Program-made: the position numbers and the translations under genes
NCBI RefSeq assembly: GCF_042652345.1
Contig: NZ_JBHSJJ010000010.1
Location: 1-64,000 of the forward strand
DNA from: Negadavirga shengliensis
Lineage (GTDB): Bacteria; Bacteroidota; Bacteroidia; Cytophagales; Cyclobacteriaceae
DNA length: 64,000 nt
Direction of reading: 5' to 3'
Shown here: in pieces, positions 52,972 through 61,231 of the stretch
How positions within the stretch are numbered: the first letter of the stretch is position 1
Layout of the letters: every line of letters begins with the position of its first letter
The notes under the pieces: model-generated
The model's input: the letters and a program-made list of their open reading frames with translations, nothing else
Databases searched by the model: none
Told to the model about the DNA's origin: nothing

Positions 52972-55900
52972 GGAGCAACTTCGATTATGCTGTTTTTTTC
53001 GATATAACAGATGAACCCTTTTATAGGCAATTGGGTAATCTCCTTTACCAAGACCATATATTCCTTCACCTGATGTATATGGTCCTTTCCCTCTTCCCCG
53101 GTTTTGAAATCCACTACTTCCACCCTGTCATCAAAAAAGACAATCCTGTCGGGTCTTTTCCGCTCTCCACCAGGCAGCATTATTCCCTGTTCGGTCAGCA
53201 CTTCGGCTTTATCATCAAACCAGGAACTGAATGTGGGAATAGCGGCCAAAGTGTAAAAATAGCCTTCCAGTTCTTTTTTTTCCTCACCGTCGATCGCACC
53301 GTCAAAATACAGAGCGGCCATTTGGGAAAGGATTTGGGCTTTGGTTTTTGCCTTTTCGATAACTGCATGGATCAAAATACCACGGCTTCTCCGGTTGTAC
53401 CTGTCCTTTGCTTCCATATCACCCACGACGTGCTTTACTTTCAGCACCTGCTGCCATTGCCTATGATCCCATCTCAAGGGCACCTCTATGTTTTCGTGGA
53501 CATCTGCTTCCGGAGCACCGGCCCACTCTCCCAGTTCGAATAGGTGATTTTCCATATCATAATGTTCGCTTAGAAAGGAACCGTTGTCTGATGCACTTGC
53601 ATTTTCCAAAGCTTCCAATAAAACCGCCGCCACCGTTCCCAATCCGGTGTTATTCTTATTATTTCTGTCCCTGAAGGGGGAAATCCCAAAAAAAACTTCC
53701 TCAGCCCTGGTGAAGGCCACATATAGCAGATTCAGTGTGTCCAGATGCGCCAACAGGGCTTCTTCCAGATAAATGGATTTGAAGGCGGAGTCGTTCAGGT
53801 CTTTCCTCAAGGAGATGGGAAAAATGGCCTGTAGCCCCGGTTTTTCCAAATAATAAGGAGCCCATAGGATATTGTCCTTGGAGGTGTCGAATATCTTCCA
53901 GTCTAAAAACGGCGCCAAAACCACTTTAAACTGAAGTCCTTTGGATTTGTGTATGGTCAGGATACGGATGGCGTCATGGTCGTCAGGGATCTTTACCGTT
54001 CGCTTCTCCCCATTTTGCTTCCACCAATTCAAAAAACTGCTCAGATCTGTCCGGTTATTTTTCATAAAATCATACACTGCTTCTTTGAACCCCGAAAGAT
54101 ATGCCCTCTCTCTTTCTATTTTCTCCAAGCCCAAGACGGCAGTCACGCTTTCCACCAGGTCCAGGAGCGGAAGTTGGAGAAGGACATGCTTCATGGATTC
54201 AAATGCATTATGATATGCCTGTATGGTTTCAGGCACGCCCTCCTGCTTAAACAGATCATGGCCAAACTCCCTATTGTGTACCCTGGACCATTGTATCCAA
54301 AGGCTTTTAGACGCCACCTGATCCTCCCGATCATTCAGCACCTGAAGGGCGGCAAGCAGACATCTGACGACCGCCGCCCTGTTCAGATACATGGCTTCGT
54401 CAGAAAGTACATCATATCTATAGCCATCATCCGGATGTTGCTGCCTGTAGGCCATTAAAGCATCCGCTATTTCCGCCCCTTCACTGTTGTTCCTTACCAA
54501 AAAAGCCAGGTCCTTTAGCCGGTATCCCCTATCCTGCATCTCTCTGACCATCCCGGGCAATTTAAGCAAGGCCCGGTCTTTGAACCCCAGGCCATCATCT
54601 TCTTCATCCTCAGATTCTTTTAAGAATTCCAGCCTTACCCTTCCTTTAAAAGAGCTCTTCTCTTTGAGAGGAGACAATGCTTGTTTTACATCCGCATAGG
54701 CCTTGGCTATCAATTCCGTGTCTTCTATTTGGTAGTCTACAGAAAGCACGCTTTCCATGAGTCCGGGCAATACGTCAAAAAGTGTGTTGTTGAATTCAAT
54801 TATGTTCGGCAGGCTTCGAAAATTGGTATCCAGCCGTTTCACCTCCACGCCAAAATGACTGGTTTCTTCTTCAACCTTCTCCATCAACAGCCGCATTTCC
54901 CCTCCTCGCCAACGGTAAATGGATTGCTTTACGTCTCCCACCAACAAATTTCTGTTGCCCTGGGAAAGTGCATTCAACAACAATGGCCTGAAACTCGCCC
55001 ACTGGAATCCGGAAGTATCCTGGAATTCATCCAGCAGATAATGCCGAAAACGGGTGCCTACTTTTTCATATATAAAAGGGGCGTCATTTTCGGCGGTGAT
55101 CTCCCTCAAAAAATCGTTGGCATCAGAAATCAGCAGGATGTTTTCTTCCTCCTTCAAATCTGACAACTCCTCCAATAGATACCTGAATATACCAAAAACA
55201 TAAAAATTATTCCGTAGCGCCGTTAACGTATTCCATAAAACCGTTAAAGGCTCAAACTGTCCCAGTATCCCGCCCAGTCCCTCTGAGAAAGCTGCCTCAA
55301 TGGCTGCCACTTTTTTACTGGATTTGGCATACCACAAGGTGCTGTCCCAAGGCATTTTTTTTTGGTTGGGAGTCAAAGAAGGCAGGGGGTTTTTGGGATC
55401 ACCAAGCTTATCGAATTTACAGGCAAATGACCCTTTTCCTCCTCTAAAATCTTCCCATACAAGACCGTGTTTTTCCCGGATTATATTGGCCTGTTCTCTC
55501 AAAGCCGCTGTCTGTTTTAATATTGCCTGTCGTTGTATATGAATATGTTGGTGGAGTATTTTTATGTTTTCAGGATCTTTGAGCAGGGTCTTGATCTCCG
55601 ATTGGTACCGCTTGAAATTTTCCTGGAAAAGCTGGTTGCCCAAAGCCTTTATGTTTCTTCTCACATCCCAGGATTTTCCGTCCTGAATCTGCTGGGAGGC
55701 AAAATCCACCAACCATTTATGAAGGTAACTGTCATCAATGACCCGTAACAGCAGCCGGTCCACAAGCCTGTCCATGACGCTATTCTGGTCCAGTTCAATA
55801 TCAAACTTCGCCTGCAAATCAATTTCCTTGGCAAAAGCCCGGATCACCCGCTGAAAAAAACTGTCGATCGTGCTGATAGAAAACGCCGAATAATCATGCA

Positions 55901-56201
55901 GCAACGCTGACAAGGTCTTCTGGGCACGGCTGGAAAGGTCAGCGGGCTCACCACCAAGGTGTTTCAGAAGAACACTGTCCATCTGTTCCCGTCCGTCCAC
56001 TGAAGCTGTCAACCGGACCATCTCTTTCAGTATCCGCTCCTTCATTTCCCTCGTGGCTTTGTTGGTAAAGGTCACTGCCAAAATATGCCTGAAAGCAGCG
56101 GGGTTTTCCAATGCCAGCTTGAGGTACTCGGTGGTAAGGGTATAGGTTTTTCCGGATCCCGCTGAAGATTTATAGATTACAAAAGGTGTATGGAACATCA
56201 A
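52968..56201 (-). CDS. addA: AddA-like UvrD helicase/nuclease subunit
   Basis: A 1077-residue superfamily 1 helicase with a C-terminal nuclease domain. Walker A is SSAGSGKTYT (K18), motif Ia and Ic patterns follow (VTFTNKATREMKERI), the DExx box reads LLDEFQDTSGFQW, and motifs IV-VI are seen (LVGDVKQSIYRWRGGE, LTIHKSKGLQFKVV, LLYVAFTRAEE). The C-terminus carries DRIVFFDDRVEVVDFKTGE, the nuclease motif. It precedes addB in a two-gene operon. The start is 6 bases after a plausible upstream stop; the second ATG is equally possible. Confidence 0.93.
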   Translation of the reverse strand: MMFHTPFVIYKSSAGSGKTYTLTTEYLKLALENPAAFRHILAVTFTNKATREMKERILKEMVRLTASVDGREQMDSVLLKHLGGEPADLSSRAQKTLSALLHDYSAFSISTIDSFFQRVIRAFAKEIDLQAKFDIELDQNSVMDRLVDRLLLRVIDDSYLHKWLVDFASQQIQDGKSWDVRRNIKALGNQLFQENFKRYQSEIKTLLKDPENIKILHQHIHIQRQAILKQTAALREQANIIREKHGLVWEDFRGGKGSFACKFDKLGDPKNPLPSLTPNQKKMPWDSTLWYAKSSKKVAAIEAAFSEGLGGILGQFEPLTVLWNTLTALRNNFYVFGIFRYLLEELSDLKEEENILLISDANDFLREITAENDAPFIYEKVGTRFRHYLLDEFQDTSGFQWASFRPLLLNALSQGNRNLLVGDVKQSIYRWRGGEMRLLMEKVEEETSHFGVEVKRLDTNFRSLPNIIEFNNTLFDVLPGLMESVLSVDYQIEDTELIAKAYADVKQALSPLKEKSSFKGRVRLEFLKESEDEEDDGLGFKDRALLKLPGMVREMQDRGYRLKDLAFLVRNNSEGAEIADALMAYRQQHPDDGYRYDVLSDEAMYLNRAAVVRCLLAALQVLNDREDQVASKSLWIQWSRVHNREFGHDLFKQEGVPETIQAYHNAFESMKHVLLQLPLLDLVESVTAVLGLEKIERERAYLSGFKEAVYDFMKNNRTDLSSFLNWWKQNGEKRTVKIPDDHDAIRILTIHKSKGLQFKVVLAPFLDWKIFDTSKDNILWAPYYLEKPGLQAIFPISLRKDLNDSAFKSIYLEEALLAHLDTLNLLYVAFTRAEEVFFGISPFRDRNNKNNTGLGTVAAVLLEALENASASDNGSFLSEHYDMENHLFELGEWAGAPEADVHENIEVPLRWDHRQWQQVLKVKHVVGDMEAKDRYNRRSRGILIHAVIEKAKTKAQILSQMAALYFDGAIDGEEKKELEGYFYTLAAIPTFSSWFDDKAEVLTEQGIMLPGGERKRPDRIVFFDDRVEVVDFKTGEEGKDHIHQVKEYMVLVKEITQLPIKGFICYIEKNSIIEVAP

Positions 56202-56461
56202 AAGAAAACGGTTATGTGGTCGCTCACTTTAAAAGGACGGCCTCCAGGTATTTAAAAAGGTAAGTTAAAAATAATTTTTGAAGGGGATTAATGAAATTAA
56301 AGGATATTTTTGCAGAGCAGTGACACCATTTACCCATTCTGTGGGAAACTGCTGGTTTCCAGGGATGCCTGGCGGTCCTCGAATTCTGAAACAAGACGGG
56401 GGACAGGTTTACCCGAAAATTGATCCCGTGACATTGCACTTTAAACCGATTTTGTTCGCTT

Positions 56462-57232
56462 ATGTTTTTCTATTTATCACAGTCGTTTAGTTTTCTCATC
56501 ATGCCGCTGACCATTTGCCTGGTGTTGCTTACGGCAGGTATATTTCTGGGGAAAAAAAAGACAGGCAGAAGACTTTTGATTGCCGGCCTGATACTCCTTT
56601 TTTTCTTTACCAACAGTTTCCTGGCCAACTTCGTCATGAATGCTTGGGAACCTCCTTTCCAGGAAATGTCCACTTTGCCTGAATACGAAATAGGCATCGT
56701 CCTCACCGGCGTCACCAATCTCAACAAAACCTCGGTAGACCGGACCTTTTTTAACAAAGGCGCTGACAGGGCCACCCACGCCATGCAATTGTATAAAATG
56801 GGCAAAATCAGTAAAATCCTCATCACCGGCGGTCAGGGATTCAGCCCGGTCAATGACAATACGGAAGCAGAACTGCTGGCCGATTTTCTGGTGTGGGCGG
56901 GGGTAAAGCCCGAAGACATCATCATCGAAAACCAGGCTCAAAATACAAGAGAAAATGCGGCCTTCACAAAAATAAAACTGGCAGAAGAGGGCTATGCACC
57001 GGAGGAAACCTGTCTGTTGATTACGTCGGCTTTTCATATAAAAAGAGCCATGGGGTGTTTTGAAAAAGCCGGCATTAATGTGGAGGCTTTTCCTGTGGAT
57101 TACTATGGCTCTGATTCCCGCCTGACCTTCAAATCGCTTTTCCAACCTGACCCCGGTGCACTGTTGAATTGGCACAAACTTGTGAAGGAATGGACGGGAA
57201 TTGCTGTATACCGAACCGTAGGCTATATGTAA
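56462..57232 (+). CDS. YdcF/SanA-like DUF218 membrane protein
   Basis: A 256-residue protein with two N-terminal membrane segments (FSFLIMPLTICLVLLTAGIFL and LIAGLILLFFFTNSFLANFV) and a DUF218 domain: IGIVLTGVTNLN, ILITGGQGFSPVNDNTEAE, IIIENQAQNTREN and LLITSAFHIKRAMGCFEKAG. The family includes SanA/ElyC, linked to envelope integrity and peptidoglycan precursor flux, and YdcF, which binds S-adenosylmethionine; the function of this copy is not known. It is a single plus-strand gene, convergent with the CBS gene. Confidence 0.93.
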   Translation: MFFYLSQSFSFLIMPLTICLVLLTAGIFLGKKKTGRRLLIAGLILLFFFTNSFLANFVMNAWEPPFQEMSTLPEYEIGIVLTGVTNLNKTSVDRTFFNKGADRATHAMQLYKMGKISKILITGGQGFSPVNDNTEAELLADFLVWAGVKPEDIIIENQAQNTRENAAFTKIKLAEEGYAPEETCLLITSAFHIKRAMGCFEKAGINVEAFPVDYYGSDSRLTFKSLFQPDPGALLNWHKLVKEWTGIAVYRTVGYM

Positions 57233-57267
57233 TTAAACCATGCCTTTTTAGGGGAAAGCACACGGTT

Positions 57268-57726
57268 TTACCTCCAGGTAGATGATTTCAGCTTTGGAAT
57301 TGCCCTGATGATATCGCTGACACTTATCTGGCCTAACAGTTTTCCTTCCTTTACTACCGGAAAACGCCTGATCTTCAAAGTGAGGAACCTGTTTGCCGCA
57401 TCAAAAATAGTAATGTCCGGAGAAAGCGTGATCACATCTTTGGTCATATAGCAGGCCACGGGTGAGGGAAATTTCGGCGTATTGTTGTATTGGCCCCGGA
57501 TTATTTCTTTAAGACAATCCCCCTCGGAAATCATCCCCACCAAGGTTCCTTCGTCGTCGATCACAGGAGCACCGGAAATATGCCTTTTTGTTAACACATG
57601 AATCACATGGTCTATGGTATCCTCAGGATGAAAAGTGATCAAATTGGTAGTCATATGATCTTCCACTAGTATGGGCTGCGTTAGTTTAACCGGGGCTTCT
57701 CTGACCCCTTGAAAGCTCTTTACCAT
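57268..57726 (-). CDS. Protein with two CBS domains
   Basis: A 152-residue cytoplasmic protein that is little more than a tandem CBS pair. The repeated pattern is DTIDHVIHVLTKRHISGAPV with GTLVGMISEGD, then DITIFDAANRFLTLKIRRFPV with GKLLGQISVSD. It likely senses adenylate nucleotides or another ligand and acts on an unlinked target. No other domain is fused. It is alone on the minus strand and convergent with the DUF218 gene. Confidence 0.93.
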   Translation of the reverse strand: MVKSFQGVREAPVKLTQPILVEDHMTTNLITFHPEDTIDHVIHVLTKRHISGAPVIDDEGTLVGMISEGDCLKEIIRGQYNNTPKFPSPVACYMTKDVITLSPDITIFDAANRFLTLKIRRFPVVKEGKLLGQISVSDIIRAIPKLKSSTWR

Positions 57727-57925
57727 AATTCTTCGGGTTTGATTGAATTCTTAATATAAGAAATCAATCAAACTAATCCAAACAAAGAATCAACATTAAA
57801 GATATAAATGAAATAAAATTAAAATAATAAAATTTATCCAGAATAATAATTCATTAAACACCCATATTAGCAAATAAAGAAAATGATCAATCCAAAAACT
57901 GCATGCTCCCCTCTTCCATGCTTTA

Positions 57926-58687
57926 TCACCTGGCTTCTTTTTCTAAATCAGAAAGGATTGCTTTGATTTGCCTGACTTTATCTCTGTCAATGGTAAGAAT
58001 TTTACCCTCATTTTCAGGAAGAAGGGACAAAAGCAGATGGGCATTAAGGGGAATGCTTTTTGAATCCCGGTAGGTTTTGCAACTGGCATGGATTTCTTTC
58101 AGGTATTTGCTTTGGAACAAGACCGGCAGATGGGTTGCTTTTGTGCCTCCGCCCGGCATGACTGTGATCCTGTCACCGCCCTTTTCCATTATTTTAAGAA
58201 CATTATCAATGCCTTCTCCTACCGAATTTTTTCCCCCCGAGGTTAAAAGCCGTTGAAAGCCGCAGCCGATTATTGTTTCCAAAGCTTCCTCCATTTCCGT
58301 GAGGAGATCAAAAGCCCTGTGAAAAGTACATGGCCTGCCATCCGCACTTTCGACCAAGACCTTGCATGCGGCCTCATTCACTTTGCCCTTGTCGCTCAAG
58401 ACCCCAAAAACAAACCCATCCGCGCCACAATCAGCCAAGATCCGGATATCCTGCTTCATGGCTTCCAATTCCTCATCCAAATAAACAAAGTCTCCCCCCC
58501 GGGGACGGATCATCACAAATACTGGTATCCTGATCTTTCTTTTTATCACCGTCAACATGCCCGCGCTGGGTGTGGTACCCCCTTCGGCAAAATCCGCGCA
58601 CAGTTCCAGGCGGTCCACCCCATACTTCTCAGCATTTAATGCGGCCTCAAGCGTATATACCGGTGCTTCCAACAAAACCTTGCCCAT
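57926..58687 (-). CDS. cutC: CutC family protein
   Basis: A 253-residue TIM-barrel protein of the CutC family. It contains LEAPVYTLEAALNAEKYGVDRLELCADFAEGG, then PVFVMIRPRGGDFVYLDEEL, GADGFVFGVL, and LTSGGKNSVGEG. The name 'copper homeostasis' comes from E. coli, where the copper role is disputed. It begins two bases after the stop of the glycosylasparaginase gene, so the two are cotranscribed. Confidence 0.95.
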   Translation of the reverse strand: MGKVLLEAPVYTLEAALNAEKYGVDRLELCADFAEGGTTPSAGMLTVIKRKIRIPVFVMIRPRGGDFVYLDEELEAMKQDIRILADCGADGFVFGVLSDKGKVNEAACKVLVESADGRPCTFHRAFDLLTEMEEALETIIGCGFQRLLTSGGKNSVGEGIDNVLKIMEKGGDRITVMPGGGTKATHLPVLFQSKYLKEIHASCKTYRDSKSIPLNAHLLLSLLPENEGKILTIDRDKVRQIKAILSDLEKEAR

Positions 58688-58689
58688 AA

Positions 58690-59673
58690 TTAATATTTAC
58701 TTTTTGCGTCAATCAAATCTTTGCCCTTTTCCTGGTGCCTGGCATAATTGAAACCTGGATGAATGGAGAAAGCCCCATATTCCCCATCCCTGTTTATCGC
58801 CAAAAACCCTATCTGTGTGCTTTCTATGTTCTTACATTTGGATATCGCCCGCCTTACGGCTTCTTCACAGGCCTCCTGAGGGGGCCTGCCCTGACGCATC
58901 AGCTCTACAATGAGGAAACTGCCACAAATCCTGATGACCTCTTCGCCGAGACCGGTAGCCGTCGCAGCACCCACCTCATCATCCACATAAAGCCCCGCAC
59001 CAATAATAGGACTGTCCCCTACCCTTCCGTGCATCTTATAGGCCAAGCCGCTCGTGGTACAGGAGCCTGCCATTTTCCCTTCACTATCCATCCCGATCAT
59101 GCCGATGGTATCATGATTCTCTATATTGATGATGGGTTTATATTGAGAAGTCTTCTTCCATTTTTGATAGGCTTCTTCTGCTTTGGGACTCAACACTTCC
59201 TTTTCCAATGCCATTCCTCTCGCAATAGCAAACTGCCTGGCTCCCTCACCCGCCAATAGCACATGGGGGGTTTCTTCCATTACCTTTCGCGCCAGGGAAA
59301 TGGGATGTTTGACCTGCCTGACAAAGGCCACCGCCCCACAAGCCCCATCTCCACTCATAATAGAAGCATCCAAAGTGACAATGCCTTCCCTGTCAGGAAG
59401 CCCCTGCAGGCCTACTGACAAATTGGAAAGGTCAGCTTCGGTGACCTTCACTCCCTGTTCCACTGCATCAAGAATGCTCTTTTTGTCCTGCAAAACTTCC
59501 CATGCTTTGTCATTGGCCGCCATACCGTGATTCCAGGTAGAAAGAATCAACGGCTTGAATTTTTCCCTGTCCCTGTGCTCCTCTATTTCCAAACCGTTGG
59601 CGCTGGTCAGCCAGGGGACAAAGGCAAGGGATGACGCAAGGGACCGCTTTAAAAACTTTCTTCTTCCTGTCAT
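58690..59673 (-). CDS. Tat-exported glycosylasparaginase (N4-GlcNAc-asparaginase)
   Basis: A 327-residue Ntn-hydrolase that cleaves the Asn-GlcNAc bond of N-linked glycans. A Tat signal (GRRKFLKRSLASSLAFVPW) leads to a periplasmic enzyme; start at 59673 is chosen because it begins MTGRRKF, while 59718 would place residues before it. The nucleophile Thr follows the self-cleavage site in ENHDTIGMIGM, and the family motifs LSTWNHGMAANDKAWE, GSCTTSGLAYKMHGRVGDSP and GAATATGLGEE are intact. It is divergent from the ROK-regulator operon and cotranscribed with cutC. The enzyme provides GlcNAc-type sugar to the adjacent amino-sugar genes. Confidence 0.95.
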   Translation of the reverse strand: MTGRRKFLKRSLASSLAFVPWLTSANGLEIEEHRDREKFKPLILSTWNHGMAANDKAWEVLQDKKSILDAVEQGVKVTEADLSNLSVGLQGLPDREGIVTLDASIMSGDGACGAVAFVRQVKHPISLARKVMEETPHVLLAGEGARQFAIARGMALEKEVLSPKAEEAYQKWKKTSQYKPIINIENHDTIGMIGMDSEGKMAGSCTTSGLAYKMHGRVGDSPIIGAGLYVDDEVGAATATGLGEEVIRICGSFLIVELMRQGRPPQEACEEAVRRAISKCKNIESTQIGFLAINRDGEYGAFSIHPGFNYARHQEKGKDLIDAKSKY

Positions 59674-59955
59674 ATGCAATAGTTTATTTTTTTCAATGAT
59701 TAAGGTAGTTTGCAACAAACATGATAAAATATTTTCAATAAATCGTTTGGCTTCCTTTATTTTTATGGATAACTTGAAACTTGTAGATTCAGATGTAAGG
59801 GGTTCGCAACCACTCTTTCTTTGGGATTTTCTTAATTTGTTTTAAACAAGTCTTTGAACCACAAAATAATTGTATGTTAAGTTTAATTATTTTTTGATTT
59901 AAGTTATATATATTTAATTAAAATTTTTTATTAATTTGCATTTAAATTACAAATC
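59674..59955. other. Divergent regulatory region of the amino-sugar locus
   Basis: About 280 bases between the glycosylasparaginase gene (minus) and the ROK regulator gene (plus), very AT-rich toward the regulator (59870-59950). TTAATTTG at about 59931-59938 differs by one base from a -7 box for the ROK gene. The region is the natural place for a ROK operator, but I could not pick a convincing palindrome. Confidence 0.35.
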
Positions 59956-61200
59956 ATGAACCTAATAGACCCAAAAATAGTCCTTGAGGAAAAAGAAGGA
60001 GTAGTAGAAATAAAAAACTACATCAACAAACTTAAAATCATCAAGGAACTGTACACCAGAGGGAGCAATACTGCTTCCAACATCTGTCAGTTGGTGGGCA
60101 TCAGCCTTCCTACTGTGAACTTGTTGTTGACAGATTTATTGGATGAAAGGATCGTCGTCAAGGAAGGGAGGGGGCAATCCCAGGGGGGCCGAAAACCGGA
60201 TTTATATGGCTTGGCGCCGGATTCCTTTTACATATTGGGAATCGATTTGAGTAGGTACACCGCCAAAGCGGCCATATATAACACCAAGCACGAGAGGGTC
60301 TCCAAGGTCAAAAGCGTAAAGTTGACACTGAACAATGAGCCGAAAACCCTGGATGAAATCTATGATTTTTCCATGGACCTCATTAAATCGTCCGGATTGC
60401 CTGAGGAGAAGGTAATTGCTGTCGGCATTACCATGCCCGGTCTGGTGGATGGCGTGGCCGGAGTCAACCACACCTACCTGAAAGTGGGCAAGAAGCCATT
60501 AAAAGACCAGCTTGAGGCAAAATTTGGAAGAAGGGTCTTTATCGAAAATGATGCGCGGGCGAAAACCTTGGCGGAGTTTCGGTTTGGCAATAAAAAAAAC
60601 CACAAAAATGTTCTTGGAATATTTGTGGATTGGGGAATAGGTCTTGGTATCATCATTGACGAAAAACTGTATCGGGGATACTCAGGTTTTGCTGGAGAGT
60701 TCAGCCATTCTCCCCTTTTTGATTCCAAGGAAATCAGTTGTACCTGTGGCAAGCGGGGCTGTCTGGAATCCGTAGCCTCGGGTAGTGCTGTGGTCAGATT
60801 GGCCAAGGAAGCGCTGGTATTGGACAAGGAGTCCATATTGGCCAGGATGGCAAAGGGCAAGGAAGAAAACCTGGAGCCCTCCGTGGTGGTAGAGGCTGCC
60901 ATTGCGGGTGATCAAAGGGCCATCAGCATCCTTTCTGATGTGGGGCTGGATCTGGGAAGAGGCATAGCCATACTCATCCAGTTACTTAATCCGGAACTCA
61001 TCATATTGGGAGGGGCTATCGCAGAAGCCAACCAGTACATCACCACCCCGATACAACAGGCGCTCAACATATACAGTATGGCCAAATTAAGGGAAAAATC
61101 TGAAATCGAATTATCCAAATTAGGAAACGAAGTGGGATTGAGGGGTGCTGTCGCTATCGTCAATGAGCATATCTTTGAAGATACAATTAATTCCTATTAG
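59956..61200 (+). CDS. ROK family transcriptional repressor (NagC/XylR-like)
   Basis: A 414-residue regulator. Residues about 15-75 form a winged helix-turn-helix (SNTASNICQLVGISLPTVN), and the rest is a ROK fold with ILGIDLSRYTAKAAIYN, VGITMPGLVDGV, IENDARAKTLAEF and FVDWGIGLGIIID, FAGEFSHSP. The zinc motif is CTCGKRGCLE. It likely represses the following NagB gene and perhaps the divergent glycosylasparaginase operon, with a GlcNAc-6-phosphate-type sugar as inducer; the inducer is inferred from gene context. NagB starts 31 bases after its stop. Confidence 0.93.
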   Translation: MNLIDPKIVLEEKEGVVEIKNYINKLKIIKELYTRGSNTASNICQLVGISLPTVNLLLTDLLDERIVVKEGRGQSQGGRKPDLYGLAPDSFYILGIDLSRYTAKAAIYNTKHERVSKVKSVKLTLNNEPKTLDEIYDFSMDLIKSSGLPEEKVIAVGITMPGLVDGVAGVNHTYLKVGKKPLKDQLEAKFGRRVFIENDARAKTLAEFRFGNKKNHKNVLGIFVDWGIGLGIIIDEKLYRGYSGFAGEFSHSPLFDSKEISCTCGKRGCLESVASGSAVVRLAKEALVLDKESILARMAKGKEENLEPSVVVEAAIAGDQRAISILSDVGLDLGRGIAILIQLLNPELIILGGAIAEANQYITTPIQQALNIYSMAKLREKSEIELSKLGNEVGLRGAVAIVNEHIFEDTINSY

Positions 61201-61231
61201 AATCAGGAAATAATTTTAAAAAAAACATAAC

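Noticed and set aside
59796..59810. GGTTCG-containing stretch recalling a tRNA T-loop
   Set aside because: No matching acceptor, D or anticodon stems could be laid out around it.
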